From positions 8,554,100-8,618,099 of the forward strand of contig CANTUZ010000025.1 in NCBI GenBank assembly GCA_947846985.1: 64,000 nucleotides of DNA, in the 5' to 3' direction. Below, in pieces: positions 10,951 through 23,143 of the stretch. Positions within the stretch are counted from its first letter, which is position 1; every line of letters begins with the position of its first letter. A program made the translations under genes and the position numbers. Source of the DNA: Fratercula arctica (lineage: Eukaryota > Chordata > Aves > Charadriiformes > Alcidae). The notes beneath the pieces were generated by a model. The model was not told the origin of the DNA. It saw only the letters and a program-made list of their open reading frames with translations, and did no database searches.

Positions 10951-11480
10951 TTATTGTTCAGCAATATCTAAAGCCAGCCGGATAGCTTTCTTTTGCAAAC
11001 TGATTTGATTCACCTTCTCCTTCAGCAGTTTCTGCAACTTGTTGTGTAAGACTCCACACAGCAGCCTTCCGCTTTCGATGCTTTCCCACAATCCGGCAGG
11101 ACCCATCAGTGAACAGGGCATATGTCTTCTCATTTTCTGGCAGCTTATTATATGGTGGGGCCTCTTCCGCACGCGTCACCTCCTCCTCTGGTGACATTCC
11201 AAAATCCTTGCCTTCTGGCCAGTCCATGATCACTTCCAGAATTCCTGGGCGACTGGGGTTTCCCATTCGAGTTCGCTGTGTGATCAGTGCAATCCACTTA
11301 CTCCATGTAGCATCAGTTGCATGATGTGTGGTGGGGACCCTTTCTTTGAACATCCAACCCAGCACCAGCAGTCGAGGTGCTAAGAAGAGCTGTGCTTCAG
11401 GACGAATCCCTTCTGAAGCAGCTTTAACTCCTTCATATGCTGCTAATAGTTCTTTTTCAGTTGGAGTGTAATGGGTTTCA
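10951..11480 (-). pseudogene. pol: ERVL RNase H remnant
   Basis: The ORF at 10958-11365 contains YALFTDGSC, the first catalytic Asp motif of RNase H, followed by a WSLTQQVAETAEGEGESNQF stretch typical of the domain. RNase H removes the RNA strand during reverse transcription. The domain lies between RT and integrase, as expected, and is broken by frameshifts at its end. Confidence 0.7.
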
Positions 11481-11739
11481 GATCCTCTATATCCCTGACT
11501 CCAAAACCCTAGAGGTCAACCTCGGGTCTCCCCTGGTGCTTTCTGCCAGAGGCTCCAGGTAGGGCTGTTATCCCTGGATGAGGTGTAAAGCATGTTTTTC
11601 ACACCTTGTCCTGTCCGGACTGGCCCAAGTGCTACTGCACGAACTATGTCTCATTTAATACATTCAAAGGCTTGCTGCTGCTCACAGGACTCCATTCAAA
11701 GTCATTCTTCCAAGTCACTCGATAGAGGACTTACAATTA

Positions 11740-12935
11740 GACTATAACCTGGAATATGTATTCTCCAAAAACCCACAATGCCTAAGAAAGCTTGTGTTTC
11801 TTTTTTGTTAGTTGATGGAGACAGCTGCTATTTTGTTGATCACATCCATTGGGATATGACAGCACCCATCGGGATATGACAGCACCCATCTTGCCACTTT
11901 ATGCCTAAAAACTGGATCTCCTGTGCAGGTCCTTTGACCTTACTTTGTTTTATGGCAAAACCAGTTTTCAAATGAATCTGGATTATTCTTCTCCCCTTCT
12001 CAAATACTTCCTCTGCTGTGTTGCCCCACACAATGATGTCATCAATATACTGCAGGTGTACAGGAGCTTCACCCTGTTCCAGTGCAGTCTGGATCAGTCC
12101 ATGGCAAATGGTGGGGCTGTGTTTCCACCCCTGGAAGTCGATTCCAGGTGTACTGGAAAGCAAACTGTGGCCTGCCCTGTGCTGCCAAAGGGATCGAGAA
12201 AAACGCGTTAGCAATATCAATTGTTACATACCATTTGGCAGCCTTTGACTCTAGTTCATATCAAAGTTATAGCATGTCTGGTATGGCAGCACTCAGCTGC
12301 GGTATGACTTTGTTAGGCCTCGACAGTCCACTGTTAGCCTCCATTAGATTTTTGCACTGGCCATATACGATTATTAAAGGGTGAATTAGTCTTACTGATC
12401 ACTCCTTGACTCTCCAGTCGCCAGATCAGCTTATGGATGGGAACCAGGGAGTCTCGACTGGTGTGATATTGTTGCCAGTGTAGTATGATGGTAGCAATTG
12501 GCACCTGCTGTTCTTTAACCCACAGCAACCTCACCACCGATGGATCCTCTGAGAGGCCAGGCAAGCTAGACAGCTGTTTAATCTTCTCCGTACTCAAGGC
12601 AGCTATACCAAAAACCTTTTTTGGTCCTTGAAGTACCCTCACCTGAGGTAGTCTATGCCAAGGATACATAGAGCCTCCGGACCAGTCATAGTAGGATGCT
12701 TTTGCCACTCATTCCCAGTTAAGCTTACCTCACCCTCCAACACAGACAGTTCTTGGATCTTCCAGAAATAGAGATGGATTCTGCCACTTTGTAATCTGAT
12801 GGTATTACACTGTGCACCGGTGTCCACTAGAGCTTTATACTCCCATGGGGTTGATGTGCCAGGCCATCAAACTCACACAGTCCAGTAAACCCAGTTGTCC
12901 CTTTCCTCCACCTGGCCAAAGGCAGGGCCCCTCTA
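11740..12935 (-). pseudogene. pol: ERVL protease and reverse transcriptase remnant
   Basis: The right end (12639-12900) encodes protease with MDTGAQC and CILGIDYLR. The middle encodes the RT fingers and palm, with active site YIDDIIVWG near 12023-12052 and the IQFLGIKWQDG segment after it. Stops, frameshifts and a 20-bp tandem duplication at 11851-11890 break the frame. Protease follows gag across a TAG codon at 12933-12935. Confidence 0.75.
11851..11890. repeat. 20-bp tandem duplication in RT
   Basis: The unit GGGATATGACAGCACCCATC occurs twice head to tail (11851-11870 and 11871-11890). It is absent at the same place in copy 2b. A 20-bp gain shifts the reading frame. Confidence 0.9.
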
Positions 12936-13432
12936 TTCCTGGTTGGCATCTTCATTACTTGATTTTTGTAACTACAAAACAGAAGTCTCTTCATTAGAGT
13001 CAAAAGTACAATCAGCCCTTCTACTCTGCCCAACAGACACTGGAGCAGTAGTTTTCCTGGATGGATGCCTCTTGGCTGTTGTTTTTCCTTGCAGTTCCTG
13101 TACCTGAGCTTCTAGTCTCCAGGTAGGTTCACCATCCCACTTCCTCATGTCATTCCCCAGTCACGCAGGAAGAACCACAGTGTTGCATGTGGTGTGCACC
13201 ACCGGTACCCTTTCCCTTGAACAGAAGAAGGCTGACTCTTAATAGCTGAGACTTTGGTTAGAGTGCATGAGAAAGACCTTCTTGGATTGCTCAGACAATT
13301 TTTGGGTCCATTCCTTCACAGCTGAGATGCAGGCCCATATGGAGGAAGCAAGATTATCTTCGTATTCTTGGAGTTGTCTGTCCAGTCCATCTATAGTTGG
13401 TGCCTCTGTGTCTGTCCAGTTCATTATCACTC
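12933..13432 (-). pseudogene. gag: ERVL Gag C-terminal remnant
   Basis: The part after capsid survives, with an APTIDGLDRQLQEYEDNLAS segment that matches PTVDEVAGRLQRYEESLSC of provirus 1. It ends at the conserved amber codon 12933-12935. Upstream gag is missing: at about 13432 the sequence jumps to LTR-G. Confidence 0.65.
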
Positions 13433-13762
13433 GTGGGTTGAAATAAAACAGTTTAGTAAATGAAATTAAATAAAATAACAACAACATCAATAATAAAATG
13501 GTAATGAAAAGGAAAACAACAAAGAGAGAGGAATAAAACCCAAGAAAGACAAGTGATGCAAATGAAAATGATTGCTCACCACCAACCAACCAATGCCCAG
13601 CCAGTTTCCGAGCAGCAGCCGCCCCCCCCCCCCCCCCCCTAGTTTTGTTGCTGAGCATGACATCATATGATGTGGAATATCCCTTTGGTCAGTTGGGGTG
13701 AGCTGTCCTGGCTGTGTCCCCTACCAACTTCTTGTGCACCCCCAGCCTACTTGCTGGCAGGG
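13433..13762 (-). repeat. truncated LTR-G, 5' LTR of copy 2a
   Basis: It matches the reverse of the R-U3 part of LTR-G (GTGGGTTGAAATAAAACAG beside CATGGGTTAAGATAAAGACAG). The U5 end is lost at the gag junction and the U3 end is cut by the next element at 13763. A run of about 20 C residues lies near 13620-13640. Confidence 0.6.
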
Positions 13763-14447
13763 TGTAGAGATAGGGAGTAGCATAGGGGATCTGTTTGACC
13801 CTGGTGAGACAAAGCTGTATCCTTGAGAAATGCCTTGAGAGAAAAGATAAGCAAGCATCAGGAGATATCAGCAAGAACAGGAATGTGAAAGCAAAGCTGC
13901 TACTCCACGTGAACAGACAGAGACGACAAATCGGAAGACACTGAGAAGCGCGTGGCAATCGACCTTCAACCTATCAGCAGGATGCTGCCTGCGTGTGGAG
14001 AGTGCTTGTACCTATAAAGCTCAGAAAATTGTTGTAATAAAGGTCTTTGGTCCATACCCTGCCAGAGTCCGTGAATCAATGCTCCACACCTGTCAGCTCA
14101 TTAGAGTCGCCTGCTATTAAGAAATTCCTGATTCCAGCAGAGACCTCTGTGTGTGCATGCACACTTATATGCTTTTCTTATGTGTATAAGTATTAATTTG
14201 AGAGCTGTGCTTTTGCCCATATGTATTAATTTGGAATACCCCTTATAGTAAGTTAGTGTGAATCTTGCCATCTTCGAATCTCTAATCAAGTTGCTGTTCA
14301 ATTATTTTGTTTACTCACTTTGTAAACCTCTAAACCGGTTAATGATTAAATGTGACTAAAATTCAACCTCTTGATCTACCTTAAATCACTAATAAATTTT
14401 GAATCGCTGTTAAATCATAACCATGTCAAATATTTCCATCCGTGACA
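13763..14447 (+). repeat. LTR-F, probable solo LTR between ERVL copies 2a and 2b
   Basis: It starts TGTAGAGATAGGGAG, has TATAAA near 14013 and AATAAA near 14036, and resembles in its first 300 bases the LTR piece at 33018-33338. The right limit is uncertain: CCACA at 14088 and GACA at 14447 are both possible ends, and 14089-14447 is AT-rich sequence that I do not recognise. The flanks are unrelated (LTR-G left, integrase right) and there is no target duplication, so the element probably marks a recombination. Confidence 0.55.
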
Positions 14448-15478
14448 GGCACAGCATATGTTTCTCACCATCCGGTGCTTCCTTCCACCATTGTAAGCAC
14501 ATAGAGTTTACCCTGGCGGATTTGAGGGAGTGTGATGCAGTCAATTTGCCAAGCCTCCCCATACTTATATTTCAGCCATTGTCCCCCATACCACAAAGGT
14601 TTTAACCTTTTAGCTTGCTTGATTTCGGCACATGTTTCACAATCATGGATAACCTGCACAATAGTGTCCATAGTTAAATCCACCCCTCGGTCACAGGCCC
14701 ATTTATATGTTGCATTCCTTCCTTGAAGACCTGAAGTATCATGGGCCCACCAAGCTAAAAATAGTTCACCCTTATGTTCCCAGTCCAAATCTGTCTGGAA
14801 AATCTTAGCAGTCTGATCCACTTGCTGATTGTTTTGGTGTTCCTCAGTGGCCTGACTCATGGGTACGTGGGCATCTACGTGACGTATTTTTACGACTACT
14901 TTCCCTAGCTTGTTGGCAATATCTTGCCATAATTCAGCAGGTCAGGTGGGTTTACCTCTATGCTACCAGTTGCTCTGTTTCCACAGCTTTAACCACCCCC
15001 ACAGAGCAGTTGCCACCACCCATGAGTCAGTACAGAGACAGAGTATTGGCCACTTTTCTCATTCAGCAATGTCTAAAGCCAGCTGGATGGTTTTTACCTC
15101 TGCAAATTGACTTGATTCACCTTCTCCTTCAGTCACTTCTACAACTCCTCGTGTAGGATTCCATGGAGCAGCCTTCCACCTTCGATGTTTTCCTACAATA
15201 GGACAGGTCCTATCAGTGAAGGGGATCACTTCTCATTTTGTATTAGCTTATTATACAGTGCAGCTTATTCAGCATGTGTCACCAACTCTTCTGGCGGCAT
15301 TCCAATGTCTTTGCCTTCGGGACAGTTTGTGATCACTTCTATAATTCCTGGATGATTGGGGTTTCCTATTCGAGCTCACTGTGTGATTAAGGCAACCCGT
15401 TCTACTCCAGGTGGCATCAGTGGCATGATGAGTAGAAGGAACTTTACCCTTGAACATCCAGCCCAGCACTGGTAATCA
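14448..15478 (-). pseudogene. pol: ERVL integrase and RNase H remnant
   Basis: ORF 14465-14860 is the best-kept part. It has the integrase zinc-binding region (CETCAEIKQAKR preceded by a His-rich stretch) and the start of the catalytic core (WQIDCITLP with the first Asp, then VEGSTGW). RNase H sequence follows to the right, to about 15478, with frameshifts. The core is cut at 14448 by the junction with LTR-F. Confidence 0.75.
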
Positions 15479-17058
15479 GGGCATGAGGAGGAGCTGTGTT
15501 TCAGTACTGATTACTTCTGAAGGAGCTCCAACTCCTTCATATGCTGCCAAAATTTCTCAGTTGGGGTATAGTTGGCCTTGGATCCTTTGTATCCTCGACT
15601 CCATGATTCCTAGGGGTCGACCTCGAGTGTCTCCTGGTGCTTTCTGCCAGAGGCTCCAGGTAGGGCCATTGTCCCTGGCTGCAGTGTAGAGCACATTTTT
15701 AATGTCCTGTCCTGTTCAGATTGGTCCAAGGGCTACTGCATGCACAACCTCTTGTTTAATTTGCCCAAAGGCCTGTCATTATTCAGGGCCCTGAATGAAC
15801 TCATTTTTCTTTCGAGTCACATCATTGAGAGGATTCACAATCTGACTATAACCTGGAATATGCATTCTCCAGAAACCCACAACGCCTAAGAAAGATTGTG
15901 TTTCCTTTTTGTTAGTAGGTGGGGACATAGCTGTTATTTTGTTAATCACATCCATTAGGATCTGGCGATGCCCATCTTGCCACTTAGTTCCCAAGAAGTG
16001 GATGTCTCTTGCAGGCCCCTTGACCTTACCTCTTTTTACAGCAAAACCTGCTTTCAGAAGAATCTTGATTATTTTCTTACCTTTCTTGAAAACTTCTTCT
16101 GCTGTGTTACCCCACACAATGATATCATCAATGTACTGCAGGTGTTCTGGAGCTCCACCCTTCTCCAGTGCAGGCTGGATCAGCCCATGGCAAATGGTGG
16201 GGCTGTGTTTCCACCCCTGGGGCAGTCAATTCCAGGTATACTGGATGCCTCTCCAGGTGAATCCAAACTGTGGCCTACACTCTGCTGCTAAAGGAATAGG
16301 GAAAAAGGCATTAGCAATGTCAATTGTAGCATACCACTGGGCTGCCTTTGACTCCAGTTCATATTGGAGTTCTAGCATGTCTGGCACAGCAGCACTCAGT
16401 AGTGGTGTGACTTTGTTCAGGCCATGATAGTCTACTGTTCATCTCCAGTCTCCATCAGACTTTCTCACTGGCCATCTAGGGCTGTTAAAGGCTGAGCAAG
16501 TCTTGCTGATCACTCCTTGGGTCTCCAGTCGACAAATCAGGTTCTGGATGGGAATCAGGGAGTCTCAGTTGGTGAGATACTGACATGACAGTAGCAATTG
16601 GCACCTGCTGTTCTTTAACCTTCAGCAGTCCCACCACAGAAGGGTCATCGGAAAGGCCCAGTAAGGTAGACAGCTGTGTAATGTCCTCAGTCTCTACAGC
16701 TGCCATACCAAAAGCCCACCCATACCCTTTTGGGTCTTTGAAATACCCTTTCTTGAGGTAGTCTATGCCAAGGATGCAGGGAGCATCTGTGCCAGTTACA
16801 ATGGGGTGCTTCTCCCATTTATTCCCAGTTAGGCTCACTTCGGCCTCCAATACAAGTCAGTTCTTGAGACCCGCCTGTCACTCCAGAAATAGTGACAGAT
16901 TCTGTCCCTTTATGATTTCATGGCAATAGGATGTACTGTGCACCAGTGTCCACTAGGGCTTTATACTTTTGTGGCTCTAATGTGCCAGGCCATCAAATCC
17001 ACACAGTCCAATAAACTGGGTTGTCCCTCTCCTCCTCCTGGCTGGGGGCAGGGCCTCC
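15479..17058 (-). pseudogene. pol: ERVL protease and reverse transcriptase remnant
   Basis: ORF 16485-16850 encodes the protease C-terminus and the linker to RT (CILGIDYLKKGYFKDPKG, then SDDPSVVGLLKVKEQQVPIA). ORF 15779-16117 encodes the RT region after the active site (FLGTKWQDGHRQ, TQSFLGVVGFWR). The YIDD active-site codons lie near 16111-16140. Stops and frameshifts break the gene. Confidence 0.75.
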
Positions 17059-18162
17059 CTAATATTGTGCATAGTACACACAATTAGCAGATGAGTTCCT
17101 ACCCAGACCAGATAACTTCTCACCATAGACCAGAGCAGCCATCCTCCTGGAAGAATTCTTTTTCTAACTGTTTTACCTTGCAACTCACGTAACTTGTGTC
17201 TGTAGGGCTGAGGTAAGTTGTCCATCCCACTTCCTCCTGTTCTCTCCATGGTCACAGAGGCAATACCACAGTTTCCCTCTTAGCGTGTTCTGTCCCTCTT
17301 GAGCCAGTCTTTTCCTTATGGCTGTGACATGGGTCCATGAAGGGGAAGAGTGGGATCTTTCCTCCATCCCGGACAGTTTATCTAACAATTTCTCATTTTT
17401 CTTGGTCATTTTCTCAATCATTTTCTTATTTGCTCAGACATTTTCCCAGCCATTTTCTCAGTTTTCTCACCCAGTTTTTCCACGGCTGCCACAGTGAGGG
17501 GACAAGAGAAACTGTCTTCATACTGTCGTACTCTGTTAGCCACTTCATTTACAGTTGTTGTATCGGCATCAGATCCTACCCAGACCATTGTTGACAAAGT
17601 GTGAGAATGGTGCACTCTGCACAAACTTCTGCAACATAGGTCATTTGCATGGCATTTCATCAGGGTCTACATTCACTCGCCAGTCACCATAAACCACCTC
17701 TTGCACGGCCAGTTCCCTCAGGTACTTGATACCTTTTTCCATGCTGGTCCATTTGTTTGGACAGCATACGATATCATCCTTAAAGGGACACCTGCCCTTT
17801 ATGGCTGACACCAGTCGCCTCCAGAGGCTGAGAGTGTTTGTCCTTCTCCCAATCGCTTTATCGATACCTCCATCCCTGGCCAGGTTTCCTAACTGCCTAG
17901 CTTCTCTACCTTCTAAGTCTATGTTATCAGCCCCATTATCCCAGCATCAGAGCAATCAGGAGATAAGTGTCTCCCCTTCATGACGACTAAAGTCCTTCCT
18001 CATATTTCGCAAGTCCTTCATAGAGAAGGATTTAATGATCATCTCTGCATCTGATTCCTCCTCCTGCGTTGGCGCTGCCTGAGAAGAGCCCTCTCCTGTA
18101 TCTGCTTTAGCAGGACCCTTTCATTGATCTTCGTCAGAAGAATTCTCTCCCATGCTACATGG
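17059..18162 (-). pseudogene. gag: ERVL Gag, N-terminally deleted
   Basis: ORFs 17418-17660 and 17185-17421 keep the VNEVANRVRQYEDSFSCPL segment, a Lys-rich coiled coil (MTKKNEKLLDKLSGMEE) and a WYCLCDHGENRRKWDGQ stretch that aligns with WFYLRDHGEDMRKWDGQ of provirus 1. The frame ends at the amber codon 17059-17061. The N-terminal third is missing where the sequence joins LTR-A near 18162. Confidence 0.7.
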
Positions 18163-18566
18163 CTGGCCACTGAAGAAAAGAGCTGACCCCTTTGATCCCT
18201 CAGCTTTTATACTGAGCATGATGCAGATGGGATAGTATACCTTGTTGGTCAGTTTTGGGTCACCTGTCCTGTCCGCTCCTCTTCACAGGTGCGACCCCTC
18301 TATGCTTTTCCGCTTCCAATACTCCAAGGTGGCATACAACAAAGTTAGCTGACCTTGATGGTTATAGCAATAAGTATAAGCAGGAGCCTCTCTGCATACC
18401 ATTCCTTGGTATTAACTATAAACATCAGGTCTTATCTCTACTAGAAGCCAACAGTGCCTGAAAAATATGCTATTAATTTCAGAGAGTTCAGTTAGCTAAC
18501 TAGAGGCTTAGCTAAAAACTAAAATTACTGAAAAGAAAATTGGCTGTTCTACCTCAAATTAGGACA
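18163..18566 (-). repeat. partial LTR-A, 5' LTR of copy 2b
   Basis: U3 of LTR-A in reverse, with TTTTATACTGAGCATGATGC (TATAAAA on the minus strand) and the terminal TCAAATTAGGACA. R and U5 are deleted. The right end meets plus-strand integrase of copy 3, so copy 2b probably inserted into copy 3; the other flank is lost and a target duplication cannot be tested. Confidence 0.75.
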
Positions 18567-19180
18567 TATAAATATGGGGAGGCCTGGCAAATTGATTATA
18601 TCACACTCTCACGAAGGCAAGTGCCATGGACTTATAATGGTGGAAGCAACCACTGGATGGCTGGAAACATACCCTGTGCCCCATGCCACTGCCCAGAACA
18701 CTGTTCTGGGCCTTGAAAAGCATGTCTTATGGTGACATGTCACCCCAGAGAGAATTGAGTCTGACAACAGGACTCATTTCCAAAACAACTTCATAGGCAC
18801 TTGGGCCAAAGAGCACAGCATTGAGTGGATGTATCACATCCCCTATCATGCACCAGTGTCTGGGAAAATTGAACAATAAAATGGACTATTGAAAACTACA
18901 CTGAGAGCAATGGGTGGTGGGAACCTTCAAACGTTGGGATACACATTTAGCAAAGGCCACCTGGTTAGTTAACACTAAAGGATCTGCTAATTGAGCTGGC
19001 CCTGCCCAATCAAAATTTCCACGTACCGTAGAAGAGGATAAAGTCCCTGTAGTGCCCATGAAGAATATGTTAGGGAAGACAGTCTGGGTTAGCCCTGCTT
19101 CAGGCAAAGGCAAACCCATCCATGGGATTGCTTTTGCTCAAGGACCTGTTTGCACTTGGTGGATGATGCAAAAGAATGGG
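18567..19180 (+). pseudogene. pol: ERVL integrase core and C-terminus
   Basis: The translation shows a core of the D,D35E type: a first Asp near 18594 (IDYITLS), VEATTGWLETYPVPHA, the second Asp in ESDNRTHF and IPYHAPVSGKIEQ with the Glu. Then comes the C-terminal domain to CTWWMMQKNG. Integrase joins viral DNA to the host genome. In-frame stops show it is dead. The coding end continues past the inserted LTR at 19780 (GEVCCVPQGD). Confidence 0.75.
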
Positions 19181-19774
19181 TGTCGTGGTTTGGGCCAGGT
19201 TGGCCAATGACAGGACAACAGATGTTCTCCCCCACCTCTCACTCCAAGGAGAGGAAGAAGAGAGATAAAGAGATTTATGAGTTTAGAAAAGACTAAACTA
19301 ATGAAATATTAACAATAAAATAAAAAAAATGAAATAGATATAAAATAAAAATATATATAGAAAGCCAGATCAAGTTCCTAGGAAGATGTCACTGGCAGGC
19401 ACTGTGAAAGTTCCAGACAGGACTCGGTGACAAATGGAACACACTGACCAGGATCAAAAAGGCAGATGAGCTGACAGGGTCCTCCTCAGACATCAGTTGC
19501 TGAAGAAAGAGAACCATTGAAGAAGAATCCACTGGAGAAGAGCCAACCTGACCCTTTTTAATCACTCAGCTTTTATACTGAGCATGGCAGATAGGATGAA
19601 ATACCCTATTGGTCAGTTTGGGTCACCTGACCTGTCCACTCCTCCCCACAGGTGCAACCCCTCCACAGAGGAAACGACCCAGTCAGCTGATCTTGGTTAC
19701 CACAGCAACAAGTAAGAGCAAGAGCCTCTCTCACTGAACAGAAACTTGGTTCTGCTTTACCCCAAACCAGGACA
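19181..19774 (-). repeat. solo LTR-A with perfect target duplication
   Basis: It starts TGTCGTGGTTTGGGCC and ends CCCAAACCAGGACA; perfect 5-bp repeats ATGGG flank it at 19176-19180 and 19775-19779. It keeps the TATA region (TTTTATACTGAGCATGG near 19571). Confidence 0.92.
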
Positions 19775-19779
19775 ATGGG

Positions 19780-20383
19780 GAGGTCTGTTGTGTACCTCAA
19801 GGGGATTTAATTTTGGGTGAGAATAGACAATGAATTAAATTGTATTATGTTAATTGCTAAATTACCACTATATGTCATCACTACTATGGTTACTATATGT
19901 ATATAGTATTGCTATATGCTATATAGTATCATAGTAAGAATCGCCCAAAGTAATGAAGAATGAACTTTAATGAAACCAAGCAAAGTGCAGCAGTGATGGA
20001 TCCAGAACTAGCTTCAACAGCTGGCACCCGGCAACTTTCTTGAGATCAACATCTTCAGCCCGTAGACCATGGGCATGGGCTGTGCCAGATACACCAGCTG
20101 CGAGCTTGAGGTGCAGCATGCAACAATCCAACACCATACACCATCTCTTCTGCCCTGATGGACTGTTCTAACAGATGGTGCCCAAAGTCATGGAATAAAT
20201 GAACTCAAAAGACATTTTAGAGGGCTGGCCCATAGACTAAGGGAATGATATCTCTGTGTGTGTGTGTGTATGTATGTATGTGTGTGTGTATATATATATC
20301 AAAGACAGGAGAAAGGGTGGTGATTTACTGAAAAGTGTAAGATCTGGGTATGACATAGATGGTATAGAATAACGTGTGGATAC
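19780..20383 (+). other. ERVL 3' untranslated region
   Basis: No open frame; the sequence lies between the integrase end and LTR-G. It includes a TG/TA microsatellite at about 20256-20300. The last 90 bases match in reverse the flank of LTR-G at 9071-9150, which confirms that this is ERV internal sequence. Confidence 0.6.
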
Positions 20384-20925
20384 TGTTCTGGTTTCAGCTG
20401 GGTCAGAGTTAATTTTCTTTCTAGTAGCTGCTGTGTTTTGGACTTAGTATGAGAAGAATGTTGATAAGACATATTGGTTTAGTTGTTGCTAAGTAATGTT
20501 TATATTAGTCAAGGACTCTTTCACCTTCCTGTAGAAGCTGAGAGGGAGCATAGACAGGACAAGCTGGCCAAAGGAATATTCCATACCATAGATGTCATGC
20601 TCAGTATATAAATGGGGGTTGTCTGGGGGACAGGAATCCGCAGTCACTGCTCGGGATGGGCTGGGCAACTGATCCTTGGGTGGTGAGAGCGACTTGTGTT
20701 GGATCGCTTTATTTTGTATATTCTTTTACCATTATTATATTATTATTGTTGTTGTTGTTGTTATTACTTTTTTCTTCTGTTACTGTTTTATTAAACTGTC
20801 TTTATCTTAACCCATGAGGTTTTTTCCCCCTCCTTTTCTCCTCTTCTCCCTACCCTACTGGGGGGGGCAGGGAGTGAGCAAGCAACTTTGTGGTCCTAGT
20901 TGCTGGCTGGGATTAAAACATGACA
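20384..20925 (+). repeat. complete LTR-G, 3' LTR of copy 3
   Basis: It begins TGTTCTGGTTTCAGCTGGG and ends GATTAAAACATGACA. A TATA box (AGTATATAAATGG) lies near 20606 and an ATTAAA signal near 20791. The preceding GATAC and following GAAAC are similar but are not a clear duplication, as expected when only one end is original flank. Confidence 0.8.
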
Positions 20926-23143
20926 GAAACCATTTTCATGAGTTTTGCTGCAATCCAGACAGCTACCAAATAACAAAATATTAAAAAGAAAAGCTATTTC
21001 TGAGACAGTAGTAATTTTTGGTTTAGTGGTTATGGAACAGACCTCAGCACTAGCAAAAGGACATAAAAATTGGAGAGATATTATTCTTAAAATTAAGGCA
21101 GATTTTCAGATTTCCATTGCTACTACTGTTCTAGAAAAACCCTAGCAATCATCATCAATTATTTCTTATTAGGAAGAATGTCAGAAAAAGCAAAGGTATC
21201 AGTGACCATTAAAATGGAACAAAAATGCAAGGAACAGGATTTATTACTTGAGACCAAAGAATTTAATTCTAAAGTATACACATATACTTTGTTGGATGTA
21301 TCACACCCTATTTTTATTTCTTGCTATTAACTATAAATGGTGTTTTGGATAAGAAGTTCAGATGTGGAGGGATAAATTGCAGACAAGTTCATTTAGTCAA
21401 ATGAATCCCATCCAAAAAGAAATGAAAAATTGGGCAAGGTTTTGGAGTTATAAGGCAAGTTTCTGCTCATTATATGTATTTGACCATCTGTCTGAAAACC
21501 TGTTGGAATATGCAAGTCATTGTAGACTTCAGGAACACTGAAAAGGCAGGTAAATTTACTGGAAAGCATTCTAGTCCCATGACCAATGGAAAACAGAGAA
21601 TAAAGAAGGCAAATTATTTGCTACATAACTCGTATGAAATTGAAAAATTCTGTGGAGCCCTAGGCCACTTTCCAAGAAAGCAGTTAAAAGAAGTAGTAGT
21701 AGCAGTTATGGGACTACAATGTTCAGTTCTGCTATCATTATAAAAAAAATATTGATTAACAAGAAAGGGTATGAAAGAGACCCAAAAAACCTTTTTTTTT
21801 TTCACAACTTGAAAAAAAAGAAAGCCTTACAGAAAAAAACTTTATCAGTTCAATTTGAATCATTTTTCAAAAGAAAGATGAAAAATGTACTTGCATATCA
21901 TAGGGGGAAAATAAAAGTTAACAAAGAGTGAAGTCATCCAAGAAAAGCACAATAGCAATGATTTGAAATTAAAGACATAAAAATAGAAAATAAACTACTT
22001 ATCCATAAAAATTATGGTGGCTAGTCATTGGAACAACCAAGTATATTCAGATGATGACTAAATGTTTATTTCCTTCAACAGACTCAATTTGTTTGGCTCA
22101 AACTTAGGTTAAACAGATAAAGCTTTACGGCCCATGTTACATGGGAGATCTAAATCGATGATCTCATGATTATACATGACCTTTAACATCTGTGACTCTG
22201 TGATTTTCAGTTTTTAGAATTTAAAGAAACCATCATACGCTTTTTGTCCTGTTCTCCATCCCAAAACAACCATTGCAAAATAAAATTAATCTGAATCTAA
22301 CTTAAACCTGAAGTTGAATACAGAGCTTGTAGACCTATATCCAAGATGGGTAAAGCAGTTGTATATACAAATCACCATTATAAAAACCTAATATTTTATT
22401 ATTGTACCAGCCAAGTCACTACCTTTGTCCTTCATAACACTAGAAGTTACCTACCCTGGGATTTTTGAGTACAGTTATCACTATCCTCTCCCTCCTTCCC
22501 AGCATCAGCAGCTACTATATGTAAAGGACTCAAACCTAGTCCTGGAAAGGAGTCACTATATGGTGTGCCTGAGCAATTAATGTGGGTGGTTAATATGTAA
22601 TAATGAAGATACTGAAAGACAATTTAGTAAGCTGACGAATGTGATGGACATCTACTTAATTGCACAGGAGAAAGTTAATTCACTACTGAAGTGTCATTAT
22701 TTAAATAATGCTTGTCTGTTCAACAGGCATCTACTTAATAGAGATGTTATTAAAGCTAAATTACAGCAAAGCTGTGAGACATATCCCTCTAAACAAGACA
22801 GGCAAGTCAAAATGAGTGATGAGATATTTATTGTAATTACTATTGGATGCCATATCTTTCATTGCTTCATTTGTCACTTCATGTTTGGAGCCACCTGATT
22901 TGTGTTTTTGTTGTTTGAAGTACATAAATAAAATAGAACTTTTTTATTATTATTATTTAAACAGTTATTCAGTTGCAGAAGTGATATGAAAATAGGATGA
23001 GATATGAAGCAACTGAAATTAGGATTTAATATGAACTAAAATAACCTCAACTGCTAGATGAACATGGGCACGTGGGAATCAAAACTTCAAATTTTCAGTC
23101 TCTTGTGGTTGCAACAGAAAAGCTTTAAAAAGTAATAAAAGCG
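20926..23143. other. AT-rich sequence without a gene
   Basis: No convincing coding region or repeat. ORFs at 21474-21743 and 22641-22898 have no recognisable domain or coding-like composition. This may be original host DNA. Confidence 0.5.

Larger units (their letters stand above)
8750..13762 (-). mobile_element. ERVL-like provirus copy 2a, degenerate
   Basis: Minus-strand order from the right: truncated LTR-G (13433-13762), gag C-terminus, protease, RT, RNase H, integrase, 3' untranslated end and a truncated 3' LTR-G (8750-9070). Most of gag, the U5 end of the 5' LTR and the PBS are deleted. A CR1 3' end (9238-9343) and a solo LTR-A (9775-10508) were inserted later. All reading frames are broken, so the copy is old. 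Confidence 0.75.
14448..18566 (-). mobile_element. ERVL-like provirus copy 2b, degenerate
   Basis: From the right: partial LTR-A (18163-18566), gag from its middle onwards, amber codon, protease, RT, RNase H and integrase cut at 14448. It repeats the gene order of copy 2a in the same orientation. The gag start, PBS, U5 and everything 3' of the integrase core are missing. Its 5' LTR is of type A, whereas copies 2a and 3 have LTR-G. Confidence 0.75.
18567..20925 (+). mobile_element. ERVL-like provirus copy 3, 3' end
   Basis: Plus-strand order: integrase core and C-terminus, 3' untranslated region (19780-20383), LTR-G as 3' LTR. Everything upstream of the integrase core is absent. A solo LTR-A (19181-19774) lies at the end of integrase. 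Confidence 0.75.

Noticed and set aside
13619..13640. Long C run, possibly a functional G-quadruplex
   Set aside because: It lies in a decayed LTR, and homopolymer length is unreliable in assembly; there is no supporting context.
20290..20925. Inverted similarity to 8750-9150 that looked like a segmental duplication
   Set aside because: The shared flank is the 3' internal end and polypurine tract of the same ERV family followed by its LTR, so two independent ERV copies explain it.
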